In this document: piece after piece, positions 25,569-34,169 of the stretch
How positions within the stretch are numbered: position 1 is the first letter of the stretch
Layout of the letters: each line of letters starts with the position of its first letter
Assembly (NCBI GenBank): GCA_025062095.1
Contig: JANXAZ010000023.1
Span: 1 to 53,877, forward strand
Origin: Geminicoccaceae bacterium
GTDB lineage: Bacteria > Pseudomonadota > Alphaproteobacteria > Geminicoccales > Geminicoccaceae
Length of the DNA: 53,877 nt
Direction: 5' to 3'
Program-made: the position numbers and the translations under genes
Notes under the pieces: model-generated
Told to the model about the DNA's origin: nothing
The model's database searches: none
What the model saw: only the letters and a program-made list of their open reading frames with translations

Positions 25569-26501
25569 CTAATCGAACAGACTCGAAACCGAGCTTTCGC
25601 TCGAGATTCGCGCGATCGCTTCGCCCATCAAGGGAGCGATCGACAGCACCCGGATCTTGTCGGTCACCCGCACCGCCTCGGAGGGCTTGATGCTGTCGGT
25701 GATCACGAGCTTCTCGAGCGGCGAGGCGACGATGCGCGCCACCGCCCCGGCCGAGAGCACGCCGTGGGTGACATAGGCCTCGACCGACACCGCCCCCGCC
25801 TTGAGGAGCGCTTCCGCGGCGTTGCACAGCGTGCCGCCGGAATCGACGATGTCGTCGACGATGATGCAGCGCATCCCGCGCACGTCGCCGATGACGTTCA
25901 TCACCTCCGACACCCCGGCGCGCTCGCGGCGCTTGTCGATGATGGCCAGACCGACGTCAAGGCGCTTGGCGAAGCCCCGCGCGCGCGCCACCCCGCCCAC
26001 GTCCGGGCTCACGATCATGAGGTTCTCGGTGCCGTGCCGCTCGAGGATGTCGGGCACCATGAGCGGGGTGGAGAAGAGATTGTCGACGGGAATGTCGAAG
26101 AAGCCCTGGATCTGCCCCGCGTGGAGTTCCATGGTGAGCACGCGCGAGGCCCCGGCCACGGTGATGAGATTGGCGACGAGCTTGGCCGAGATCGGCGTGC
26201 GCGGCCCGGGCTTCCGGTCCTGCCGCGCGTAGCCGAAATAGGGGATGACGGCGGTGATCCGCCGGGCCGAAGCGCGCTTCAGGGCGTCGATGATGATCAA
26301 GAGCTCCATGAGATTGTCGTTGGCGGGATAGCTCGTCGGCTGAACGATGAAGCAGTCCTCGCCGCGGACGTTCTCGTGGATCTCGACGAACACCTCCATG
26401 TCGGCGAAGCGGTGGACCGTGGCCTTGGTGAGGTCCACCCGGAGATAGGCGGCGATCGCTTCGGCCAGCGGCCGGTTGGCGTTGCCGGCAATCAGCTTCA
26501 T
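25569..26501 (-). CDS. prs: Ribose-phosphate pyrophosphokinase
   Basis: 310 residues. Makes PRPP from ribose-5-phosphate and ATP, feeding purine, pyrimidine, histidine and NAD synthesis. [20 protein letters not shown] is the N-terminal signature, GYARQDRK the ATP-binding flexible region, and [14 protein letters not shown] the PRPP-binding loop. ATG 26501. It heads the leftward prs-rplY-pth-ychF group. Confidence 0.97.
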   Translation of the reverse strand: MKLIAGNANRPLAEAIAAYLRVDLTKATVHRFADMEVFVEIHENVRGEDCFIVQPTSYPANDNLMELLIIIDALKRASARRITAVIPYFGYARQDRKPGPRTPISAKLVANLITVAGASRVLTMELHAGQIQGFFDIPVDNLFSTPLMVPDILERHGTENLMIVSPDVGGVARARGFAKRLDVGLAIIDKRRERAGVSEVMNVIGDVRGMRCIIVDDIVDSGGTLCNAAEALLKAGAVSVEAYVTHGVLSAGAVARIVASPLEKLVITDSIKPSEAVRVTDKIRVLSIAPLMGEAIARISSESSVSSLFD

Positions 26502-26601
26502 GGGCGTTGTCCGGGAGGGGGTCCGCGCGCGGCCGGGCTTCTATCAGCCGCGACCGGCCCCGGCAATCCTCGCGGGCGAAAGCACCGGCCGGTTCCTCAC
26601 C

Positions 26602-27168
26602 TCACTCCTCCGAAAGCGGCACGCCCTCGTACACCGCCGCGAGGGGAAGCTCGATCGCGAGCTCGGGCAGGGGCAGGACCGCGTCCGGCCCTTCCGCCGC
26701 CTCCTCGTCGACCCAGAAGCCTTCGCGTCGGCGCATGAGATCGATGCGCATGCGGTCGGGATGGACGTAGAGGACCGCGCGCAGGCTCGGGATGCTCTGG
26801 TAGGCCAGCCGCTTGCGCGTGAGGTCGAAGGCCGCGGTGGACGGGGAGAGCACTTCGACCACGAGGACGGGATCCGCCACCTGCGTGGCGCGCGGATCGC
26901 CGGGCCCGCAGCGCACGAAGACATCGGGATACATCACGTCCCCGCGCGGGGAGACGACCTTGAGGTTCGAGCCGTGCACGGTGCAGGGCGAGCCGCGCAG
27001 CCGAAGGCTCAGCTCGGTGGCGATCCGGATCGCGAGCTGGTCGTGGGCGAGGGTGCCCCCGGCCATCATCCGCACGACGCCGCCCACCCGCTCGAAGCGC
27101 TCCGGCCGCGCGTTCTCCCAGGCCAAGAACCCTTCGAGCGAGAGATCCTCTTTGCGCACCTCGCTCAC
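26602..27168 (-). CDS. Uma2 family (DUF820) putative endonuclease, copy 1
   Basis: 188 residues of the Uma2/DUF820 family, a PD-(D/E)XK-type nuclease fold common in cyanobacteria and some proteobacteria; biological role not established. Likely active-site elements are MYPDVFV (Asp), VLVVEVLSPST (Glu) and LTRKRLAYQ (Lys). GTG 27168 overlaps the stop of copy 2 (GTGA), so the two are coupled. Large blocks are base-for-base identical to copy 2, with differences limited to a few patches. Confidence 0.8.
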   Translation of the reverse strand: MSEVRKEDLSLEGFLAWENARPERFERVGGVVRMMAGGTLAHDQLAIRIATELSLRLRGSPCTVHGSNLKVVSPRGDVMYPDVFVRCGPGDPRATQVADPVLVVEVLSPSTAAFDLTRKRLAYQSIPSLRAVLYVHPDRMRIDLMRRREGFWVDEEAAEGPDAVLPLPELAIELPLAAVYEGVPLSEE

Positions 27169-27776
27169 GGCTCGCTCCCCGAGGCGTTGCGCCCCGACAT
27201 CGAAGGCTCCTCGGCCTCCGGCAGCGGCACACCTTCGTAGACGGCGGCGAGGGGAAGCTCGATCGCGAGCTCGGGCAGGGGCAGGACCGCGTCCGGCCCT
27301 TCCGCCGCCTCCTCGTCGACCCAGAAGCCTTCGCGTCGGCGCATGAGATCGATGCGCATGCGGTCGGGATGGACGTAGAGGACCGCGCGCAGGCTCGGGA
27401 TGCTCTGGTAGGCCAGCCGCTTGCGCGTGAGGTCGAAGGCCGCGGTGGAAGGCGAGAGGACCTCGACCGCGAGCACGGGATCGTCGACGGCGGTCGCGCC
27501 GCGCCGAGCCGGGCCGCAGCGCACGAAGACATCGGGATACATCACGTCCCCGCGCGGGGAGACGACCTTGAGGTTCGAGCCGTGCACGGTGCAGGGCGAG
27601 CCGCGCAGCCGCAGATGGAGCTCGCTTGCGAGGTTGATCGCAATCTGGTCGTGCTCTGCGGTGCCCCCGGCCATCATCCGCACGACACCGCCCACCCGCT
27701 CGAAGCGCTCCGGCCGCGCGTTCTCCCAGGCCAAGAACCCTTCGAGCGAGAGATCCTCTTTGCGCACCTCGGCCAT
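27165..27776 (-). CDS. Uma2 family (DUF820) putative endonuclease, copy 2
   Basis: 203 residues, the upstream member of a tandem pair. Same layout as copy 1: VRKEDLSLEGFLAWENARPE, MYPDVFV, VLAVEVLSPST, LTRKRLAYQ. It differs in AEHDQIAINLASELHL, in ARRGATAVDDP, and in a longer tail (EAEEPSMSGRNASGSEP). ATG 27776 has GGAGAAGG three bases upstream. Nuclease activity is a family prediction only. Confidence 0.8.
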   Translation of the reverse strand: MAEVRKEDLSLEGFLAWENARPERFERVGGVVRMMAGGTAEHDQIAINLASELHLRLRGSPCTVHGSNLKVVSPRGDVMYPDVFVRCGPARRGATAVDDPVLAVEVLSPSTAAFDLTRKRLAYQSIPSLRAVLYVHPDRMRIDLMRRREGFWVDEEAAEGPDAVLPLPELAIELPLAAVYEGVPLPEAEEPSMSGRNASGSEP

Positions 27777-27948
27777 CGGCCTTCTCCGCACCCTCATCAT
27801 GCCACGGGCGCGGCCGCCGAGCCAGGCGCCCCCCGACGGACGCTTCTCGCGCGCCCGCGCGGCCCGTCGCGGTAAAGCCGCTCCGATCGCCTTTTTTCCC
27901 GAGAGCGCGCGCGGAGGCGGAGGAAGTCCCGTGCCGCCGCCGCGGGCG

Positions 27949-29658
27949 TCACGCCTCTCTGCCGTTCGCGCGCAAGACGCGGAAATCGCAGCCCTGCGGG
28001 GCCTGGAGGATCTCTTCGTGCCACAGCCGCGCCCAGCCGCGCTCGGGCGGAGGCGGCGGCCGCCAGGCCTCGCGCCGACGCGCGAGCTCCTCGGCTTCGA
28101 CGAGAAGATCGAGCCGGCGCTCGCGGACCGAGAGGCGGATGCGATCGCCCGTGCGCGCGAGGGCCAAGGGCCCGCCGGAGGCGGCATCGGGGGCCACGTG
28201 CAGGATCACGGTCCCGAAAGCGGTCCCCGACATGCGCGCGTCCGAGATCCGCACCATGTCCTTCACCCCGGCGCGGGCGAGCTTCTTGGGGATCGGCAGA
28301 TAGCCGGCCTCCGGCATGCGCGCGGGCGAAGCGGGGCCGGCGTTCTTGAGGACGAGGACGTCGGAAGGCGCCACGTCGAGTTCGGGATCGTCGATCCGCC
28401 GGGCGAGGTCTTCGAGGCTCTCGAACACCACCGCCCGGCCCTCGTGTTCGAAGAGCTCCGGGCTGGCGGCGGCGCGCTTGAGGACGGCGCCTTCGGGGGC
28501 GAGCGTCCCGAACAGAGCGACGAGTCCGCCGCGGGGGGCGATCGGATCGGAAAGCGGTCGGATGATCTCCCGGTCGACGGGCTCGCGCGCGGGCTCGGCC
28601 AGGACCGCACCGAGCGTGCGCCCGTCGATCGTCGGCGCGTCGAGGTGCAGAAGGGGGGCGAGTTCGCGCAGAAGCGCCGGCATCCCGCCGGCGGCGTGGA
28701 AGTCTTCCATGTAGCCCCGACCCGTGGGCTTGAGGTCCACGAGCACGGGGGTCTCCTCCGAGAGCGCGTCGAGCCGGCGCAAGGAGAAGGGAAGGCCGAG
28801 CCGTCCCGCGATCGCGGCGAGATGGATCACCGCGTTGGTCGACCCCGAGAGGGCGAGGAGCACGCGCATCGCGTTCTCGAGGTTCTTCTCGGTCACGATC
28901 GCGCGGATCGTGCGCCCGCTGCCCGGAAGGGCGGCGGCGAGCGCTCCCGTGGCCTCGGCGATGCGCAGCCGATCGGCGTGCACGGCGGGGACGGCGGCGG
29001 ATCCGGGAAGAGCGAGGCCCATCGCCTCGGCCAGACAGGCCATGGTGGAGGCCGTGCCCATCACCCCGCAGGTGCCGGCGGTGACCGCGAGCCGCCCTTC
29101 GATCGTCCGGATTTCCTCCGCGTCGAGCTCCCCCGCGCGGTAGCGCGCCCAGAAGCGCCGGCAATCCGTGCAGGCCGAGAGCCGTTCGCCGCGGTACCGG
29201 CCGGTGAGCATGGGGCCCACGACGAGTACGACCGCGGGCACCTCCGCCGAGGCCGCCCCCATGAGCTGGGCCGGGACCGTCTTGTCGCAGCCGCCCACGA
29301 GGACCACCGCGTCGAGCGGCTGGGCGCGGATCATCTCCTCGACGTCGATGGCCATGAGGTTGCGCAAGAAGAGCGAGGTCGGGAACAGATAGGGCTCGCC
29401 CAGGGAGATCGTCGGGAAGGCGAGCGGCAGCGCCCCGGCGGCGAGGGCGCCGCGGCGCACCGCCTCGACGAGCTCGCCCATCGTGCGATGGCAGGTGTTG
29501 AGCTCGGAAGGACTGGTCACGATGCCCACGATCGGCCGCTCGAGCACGGCCTCCGAGAAGCCCATCGAGCGGATGAAGGAGCGGCGCAGGAAGAGCGCGA
29601 ATTCCGGATCGCCGTACTGCGTGAGGCCCCGTCGCAACCCTCGTTGTGGTTCGGTCAC
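27949..29658 (-). CDS. IlvD/Edd family dehydratase, sugar-acid type
   Basis: 569 residues. Cysteines 56 (SELNTCHRTMGE), 124 (VGGCDKTVPA) and 197 (TAGTCGVMG) are the predicted [2Fe-2S] ligands, and Lys126 in CDK is the usual carbamylated Mg ligand. RISDARMSGTAFG near the C-terminus carries the catalytic serine. The cysteine spacing (68 and 73 residues) is, from memory, that of L-arabinonate dehydratase from Rhizobium, so an aldonate dehydratase is more likely than dihydroxyacid dehydratase (ilvD). No sugar transporter or aldolase lies beside it. Divergent from rfbF. Confidence 0.85.
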   Translation of the reverse strand: MTEPQRGLRRGLTQYGDPEFALFLRRSFIRSMGFSEAVLERPIVGIVTSPSELNTCHRTMGELVEAVRRGALAAGALPLAFPTISLGEPYLFPTSLFLRNLMAIDVEEMIRAQPLDAVVLVGGCDKTVPAQLMGAASAEVPAVVLVVGPMLTGRYRGERLSACTDCRRFWARYRAGELDAEEIRTIEGRLAVTAGTCGVMGTASTMACLAEAMGLALPGSAAVPAVHADRLRIAEATGALAAALPGSGRTIRAIVTEKNLENAMRVLLALSGSTNAVIHLAAIAGRLGLPFSLRRLDALSEETPVLVDLKPTGRGYMEDFHAAGGMPALLRELAPLLHLDAPTIDGRTLGAVLAEPAREPVDREIIRPLSDPIAPRGGLVALFGTLAPEGAVLKRAAASPELFEHEGRAVVFESLEDLARRIDDPELDVAPSDVLVLKNAGPASPARMPEAGYLPIPKKLARAGVKDMVRISDARMSGTAFGTVILHVAPDAASGGPLALARTGDRIRLSVRERRLDLLVEAEELARRREAWRPPPPPERGWARLWHEEILQAPQGCDFRVLRANGREA

Positions 29659-29822
29659 GGCATCCCTCCCTCGCGCCCGCCGCCCGCGACGCGCGGCCGC
29701 GGAGCGCCGCGGATGCGGTTGATGCGCCGCCCCCGCGGGCTTTACGGATTGGTAGGCTTTTTCGTGGAAGAGGAGAAGCGCCGGCGCGTCGGGCGCGGGG
29801 CGAGAAGCGCGGGATCGGAGCG

Positions 29823-30590
29823 GTGAAAGTCGGGATTCTGGCGGGCGGGGTCGGCTCGCGTCTTTCCGAGGAGACGGTGCTCAAGCCCAAGCCGATGGTC
29901 GAGATCGGCGGCAGGCCGATCCTGTGGCACATCATGATGCATTACGCTGCCTACGGCTACAAGAATTTCGTCATCGCCCTCGGGTACAAGGGCGAAGTCA
30001 TCAAGCGTTACATGGCGGATTATTGCGCGCTCGAGAGCGACATGACCGTCGATCTCGGCAGCGGCGCGATCCAACTCCACCGCCACCACAGCCAGGACTG
30101 GAAGGTGGAGCTCATCGACACCGGCTTGCACACCGGCACGGGCGGCCGCATCAAGCGCCTGGTGCCGTACATGGGCGGGGAGACGTTCTTCTTGACCTGG
30201 GGCGACGGCGTCTCGACGGTGAACCTGCGCGAGCTCCTCGCCTTCCACAAGCGCCACGGCAAGATCGCCACGGTGACCGCGGTCCATCCGCCCCCGCGCT
30301 TCGGCCGCCTCGACCTCGACGGCGACCGGGTCGTGCGCTTCAGCGAGAAACCGCTCGAGGAGGGATGGATCAACGGCGCCTTCTTCGTCCTCGAGCCGCG
30401 AGTCGCGGACTACATCGAGGACGATTCGACCATGTTCGAGCAGGGGCCGCTGCAGCGCCTGGCCGAAGAGGGCCAGCTCATGGCCTTCCGCCACGAGGGC
30501 TTCTGGCAGTGCATGGACACGCTGCGCGACAAGGTGCGACTCGAGCAGATGTGGGAATCGGGCCGCGCCCCGTGGAAGATCTGGGATTGA
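29823..30590 (+). CDS. rfbF: Glucose-1-phosphate cytidylyltransferase
   Basis: 255 residues. Makes CDP-glucose from CTP and glucose-1-phosphate, the entry to CDP-deoxysugars. VGILAGGVGSRLSEETVLKPKP is the nucleotidyltransferase signature, ending with the catalytic lysine region; HTGTGGRIKRL, WGDGVSTVNL and WINGAFFVLEP are conserved in RfbF. GTG 29823 is the chosen start. First of four rightward genes for a modified nucleotide sugar. Confidence 0.9.
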   Translation: MKVGILAGGVGSRLSEETVLKPKPMVEIGGRPILWHIMMHYAAYGYKNFVIALGYKGEVIKRYMADYCALESDMTVDLGSGAIQLHRHHSQDWKVELIDTGLHTGTGGRIKRLVPYMGGETFFLTWGDGVSTVNLRELLAFHKRHGKIATVTAVHPPPRFGRLDLDGDRVVRFSEKPLEEGWINGAFFVLEPRVADYIEDDSTMFEQGPLQRLAEEGQLMAFRHEGFWQCMDTLRDKVRLEQMWESGRAPWKIWD

Positions 30591-30633
30591 CGAGCGCGGA
30601 TCCGGGATCGGAGGACGCGGGCGGAGCGGGATC

Positions 30634-31662
30634 GTGAAGGTTCTCTTGACCGGTGCCGACGGCTACGTCGGCCGGGTGCTCTGGCGGCTGTTGCGCGAGC
30701 GGGGACATCGCGTCGTCGCCCTCGATTCGGGTCTCTTTGCGGGCTGCGCCCTGGGGCCCGAGCCGGAAGAGCCGATCGATCTGCGGATCGACCTGCGCGC
30801 GATCGCGCGCCGGCACCTCGAAGGGTTCGACGCCGTCCTGCACCTCGCCGGTATCTCCAACGATCCCTTGGGCGATCTCGATCCCGCGGTCACCTTCGCG
30901 ATCAACCACGAGGCCTCGGTGCGCCTCGCCCGGCTGGCCAAAGAAGCCGGGGTGGAGCGGTTCGTCTTCGCCTCTTCCTGTTCGGCCTACGGGGCCGCGG
31001 GCGACGCCATTCTCGACGAGGAGGCTCCGTTCAACCCCGTGACCCCGTACGCGGAGAGCAAGATCCGGGTCGAGCGCGATCTCTCGGCCCTCGCCGACGA
31101 CCGTTTCTCGCCGACCTTTTTGCGCGCGGCCACGGCGTACGGCTTCGCGCCGCGTTTGCGCGGCGATCTCGTGGTCAACAACCTCCTCGGCTACGCCTTC
31201 GCCACCGGACGGGTGTTGATCAAATCCGACGGTTCTCCCTGGCGGCCGCTCGTGCACGTCGAAGACATGGCCGCGGCCTTCGTGGCCGCCCTCGAAGCCC
31301 CGCGCGAGCGGATCCACGCCCAGGCCTTCAACGTCGGCCGCGACGAGGACAACTGGCGGGTGCGCGATCTCGCCGAGATGGTCGAGGCCGCCGTCCCCGG
31401 CGCGCGCATCGTCTACGCCCCCGGCGGCGGGCCCGATCGCCGCAACTATCGCGTGAGCTTCGCCAAGATCCGCGAACGGTTGCCCGCCTTCCGGCCGCGC
31501 TGGACGGTGCGAACGGGCATCTCGGCGCTCAAAGAAGCTTACGAGCGCTTCGGGCTCACCCTCGCCGATCTCGAGGGCGGCAAGCTCGTGCGTCTCGCGC
31601 GCATCAAGGAACTCCTGGCCGCGGGCCGGCTCGACCGGAATCTCGCGTGGAAGGCGGCATGA
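30634..31662 (+). CDS. Extended SDR: NDP-sugar epimerase/reductase
   Basis: 342 residues from GTG 30634. The NAD(P) motif is LLTGADGYVGRVL (about 4-16), and the catalytic Tyr/Lys are in TPYAESKIRVE. The residues before the active site read SSCSAYG, not the S/T-D-E of 4,6-dehydratases, so it should not be the CDP-glucose 4,6-dehydratase itself; epimerase, reductase or C4 ketoreductase is likelier. VHVEDMAAAFVAAL and AFNVGRDEDNWRVRDLAEMV are typical SDR C-terminal features. Overlaps the next start as ATGA. Confidence 0.8.
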   Translation: MKVLLTGADGYVGRVLWRLLRERGHRVVALDSGLFAGCALGPEPEEPIDLRIDLRAIARRHLEGFDAVLHLAGISNDPLGDLDPAVTFAINHEASVRLARLAKEAGVERFVFASSCSAYGAAGDAILDEEAPFNPVTPYAESKIRVERDLSALADDRFSPTFLRAATAYGFAPRLRGDLVVNNLLGYAFATGRVLIKSDGSPWRPLVHVEDMAAAFVAALEAPRERIHAQAFNVGRDEDNWRVRDLAEMVEAAVPGARIVYAPGGGPDRRNYRVSFAKIRERLPAFRPRWTVRTGISALKEAYERFGLTLADLEGGKLVRLARIKELLAAGRLDRNLAWKAA

Positions 31663-32882
31663 GCAGGATCACGAGTTGTCGTTCTTGTGCGAAAGACGAA
31701 CTGCTCCCCGTTCTCTCCCTCGGCGCGCTGCCGCTCTCCGACGGCTTTCTCGCTCCCGAAGACCTCGATCGGCCCGAGCCGCGCTATCCGCTCGACGTCG
31801 TCTTCTGTCCCGCTTGCGGCCTCGTCCAGATCCTGGACACGGTCCCTCCCGAAGTCCTCTTCGGCCACGACTACCCCTATTTTTCTTCGGTCTCGCAGAC
31901 GCTCCTCGAACACACGCGCCGCCACGTCGCCGAGCGGCTGCCCGAGCTGCCCGAGAACGCCTTCGTCCTCGAGATCGCTTCCAACGACGGCTATCTCTTG
32001 CAGTTCTACCGGCGCGCGGGCGTGCGCTGCCTCGGTATCGATCCCGCCCCGGGGCCGGTGGCCGCCGCGCGCGCCAAGGGGATCGAGACGATCCGCGCCT
32101 TCTTCGACCGCGGCCTGGCCGAGACCCTCGCGCGCGACGGGCTGCGGGCGGATCTCGTGCACGCCAACAACGTCCTCGCCCACGTCGCCGACGCCCACGG
32201 CTTCCTCGACGGCATCCGTTTGGTCCTCGCGGACGACGGCCGCGCGGTGATCGAGGTCCCCTATTTGCGCGATCTCGTCGACAAGCTCGCCTTCGACACC
32301 ATCTACCACGAGCATCTGTGCTATTTCTCGGTGCACGCGGTGGAGCGACTGGCCCGGCCGCACGGATTGTTCCTCGTGCGCGTCGAGCGCGTACCCGTCC
32401 ACGGCGGCTCGTTGCGGCTGTTCTTCGCCAAAAAGGACCGCAAGGACGCGACCGTGGATGCGATCCTGGCCGAAGAGAAGGCGATCGGGCTCGATCGCTT
32501 CGCCTATTGCGCCGGCTTCGCCGCGCGCGTGGAACGGCTGCGGGCGGATCTGCGCGCCCTCCTCGAAGACCTCGTGCGCGCGGGAGCGCGCGTCGCGGCC
32601 TACGGTGCCGCCGCCAAAGGCACGATCCTCTTGAACGCGTGCGGGCTGGGGCGCGAGCTCGTGGCCTGGGTCGCGGACAAGAACCCCTTCAAGCAGGGCC
32701 GCTTCGTTCCCGGTGTGCGCCTGCCCGTCGTCCCTCCCTCGCGCATCCTCGAGGACATGCCGGATTATCTTCTGATCCTGCCCTGGAACATCGAAGCCGA
32801 GATCGTCGCCCAAGAAGCCCTTTATCGCGAACGCGGCGGCCGCTTCGTCGTGCCCGTGCCTTCCCCGCGCGTCCTCGCATGA
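31659..32882 (+). CDS. NDP-sugar C-methyltransferase, TylC3/TcaB9 type (first copy)
   Basis: 407 residues in the three-part TylC3 layout. A zinc-binding N-terminus (CRSC near 7-10, CPAC near 50-53) precedes a SAM domain (FVLEIASNDGYLLQFYRRAG). The catalytic-type YHEHLCYF follows, then a C-terminal domain with AAYGAAAKGTILLNACG. Family members methylate C3 of 4-keto-deoxysugars using SAM. ATG 31659 overlaps the SDR stop and its own stop overlaps the next start. Sugar acceptor is unknown. Confidence 0.85.
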   Translation: MSRITSCRSCAKDELLPVLSLGALPLSDGFLAPEDLDRPEPRYPLDVVFCPACGLVQILDTVPPEVLFGHDYPYFSSVSQTLLEHTRRHVAERLPELPENAFVLEIASNDGYLLQFYRRAGVRCLGIDPAPGPVAAARAKGIETIRAFFDRGLAETLARDGLRADLVHANNVLAHVADAHGFLDGIRLVLADDGRAVIEVPYLRDLVDKLAFDTIYHEHLCYFSVHAVERLARPHGLFLVRVERVPVHGGSLRLFFAKKDRKDATVDAILAEEKAIGLDRFAYCAGFAARVERLRADLRALLEDLVRAGARVAAYGAAAKGTILLNACGLGRELVAWVADKNPFKQGRFVPGVRLPVVPPSRILEDMPDYLLILPWNIEAEIVAQEALYRERGGRFVVPVPSPRVLA

Positions 32883-34063
32883 GCCGCGTCGACGCCTGTC
32901 CCGCCTGCGGCGGCCGCGCGCTCTCGCCGGTCTGGCGCGTGGCCTCGGTTCCCGTCCATTCCTGCCTTCTTCTGGACAGCGAAGCACAGGCGCGCGCGTT
33001 CCCGCGCGGCGAGCTCGACCTGCGCTTCTGCGAGGACTGCGGCTTTCTCTTCAACGCCGCCTTCGATCCCGCCTGCCAGCACTATTCCCCGGCCTACGAA
33101 GAGACCCAGGCCTTCTCCCCGCGCTTCGTGCGCTTCCTCGCCGAACTGTGCGAGGATCAGGCGCGCAAATACGCGCTTTCCGATCGGTTCGTGCTCGAGA
33201 TCGGCTGCGGCAAGGGCGAGTTCCTGCTCGCTCTTTCCGAGCGCACGGGCTGCCGCGGGATCGGCGTCGATCCCGGCTTCCGCCCCGAGCGGCTGGCGTC
33301 GCCCGCGCTGTCCCGCCTCACCTTCGTGCGCGATTTCTACGGGCCGCACTGGGCTTCGCTCGCCCCCGATTACCTCGCCTGCCGGCACACGCTCGAGCAC
33401 ATCGGTCCGGTCGCCGAATTCCTCGCCGCGATCCGCGCCACGCTCGGCGATCGCCCCGACACGGTGGTGATGTTCGAGCTGCCCGACCTGCGCCGCATCC
33501 TCCTCGAGCGGGCGTTCTGGGACCTCTATTACGAACACGCGAGCTATTTCACCGCCGGCTCGCTCGCCCGACTGTTCCGACGCACGGGCTTTTCCGTCCT
33601 CGCGCTCTGGCGCTGTTACGACGACCAGTATCTCGTCCTCGAGGCCCGGCCGTCGCGCACCGCCGACGGACCACTGCCCCCGCTCGCCGAGGATCTCGAG
33701 GAGACGCGCGCGCTCGTGGCCGCCTTCCGCACCGGCGTCGCGACCAAGATCGAGCGCTTGCGCGCGCGGCTCGCCGCCTGGCGCGGGAAAGGCGAGACGA
33801 TCGCGATCTGGGGGTCGGGCTCGAAGGCCGTCGCGTTCCTCGCCGTGCTCGGGCTCGGCGCGGAGATCGCCCTTCTCGTCGACGTCAACCCGCACAAATG
33901 GGGGCGCTACGTGGCCGGCACCGGGCACCGCATCGCGAGCCCCGAGGAGCTCGCGGCGCTGCGTCCGGACGTGGTCCTGGTCATGAATCCGATCTACACG
34001 GAGGAGATCGGCCGCGCGCTCGCCGCCCGCGGCCTGTCCCCGCTCCTCGTGCCGATGCGCTGA
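32879..34063 (+). CDS. NDP-sugar methyltransferase, TylC3-like (second, divergent copy)
   Basis: 394 residues, same layout as its neighbour but clearly diverged. CPACGG and CEDCG bind zinc, VLEIGCGKGEFLLALSERTG is the SAM motif, and YYEHASYFT replaces the YHEHLCYF active-site segment. IAIWGSGSKAVAFLAVLGLG opens the C-terminal domain. ATG 32879 overlaps the preceding stop. Two successive methyltransferases suggest a doubly methylated or branched sugar, or a non-sugar second target. Last gene of the unit. Confidence 0.78.
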   Translation: MSRVDACPACGGRALSPVWRVASVPVHSCLLLDSEAQARAFPRGELDLRFCEDCGFLFNAAFDPACQHYSPAYEETQAFSPRFVRFLAELCEDQARKYALSDRFVLEIGCGKGEFLLALSERTGCRGIGVDPGFRPERLASPALSRLTFVRDFYGPHWASLAPDYLACRHTLEHIGPVAEFLAAIRATLGDRPDTVVMFELPDLRRILLERAFWDLYYEHASYFTAGSLARLFRRTGFSVLALWRCYDDQYLVLEARPSRTADGPLPPLAEDLEETRALVAAFRTGVATKIERLRARLAAWRGKGETIAIWGSGSKAVAFLAVLGLGAEIALLVDVNPHKWGRYVAGTGHRIASPEELAALRPDVVLVMNPIYTEEIGRALAARGLSPLLVPMR

Positions 34064-34100
34064 TCGGGCGGCCGGCGCGCCGGCATCCCGTTGCCAATGA

Positions 34101-34117
34101 TCTGGAACGCTTCCAAA
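34101..34117. promoter_or_regulatory. Irr-box-like operator before mbfA
   Basis: TCTGGAACGCTTCCAAA matches the iron-control element TTTAGAA-N3-TTCTAAA at 11 of 14 fixed positions and contains the palindrome TGGAA-CGC-TTCCA. A possible -35 (TTGCCA, 34091-34096) sits just upstream, so binding here would block the promoter. Irr repression of mbfA in low iron is established in Agrobacterium and Bradyrhizobium; the site here is by pattern only. Confidence 0.6.
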
Positions 34118-34169
34118 CTCGTAAAGGGGAGCGGGCCCGGTCGACCGGGCGCGACAGACGAGAGGAACG

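Noticed and set aside
24189-26738. 849-codon rightward open frame antisense to pth, rplY and prs
   Set aside because: Shadow of well-identified genes on the opposite strand; its translation has no recognisable domain.
27421-29826. 801-codon rightward open frame antisense to the IlvD-like dehydratase
   Set aside because: Explained by codon bias of the real leftward gene, whose active-site cysteines are all present.
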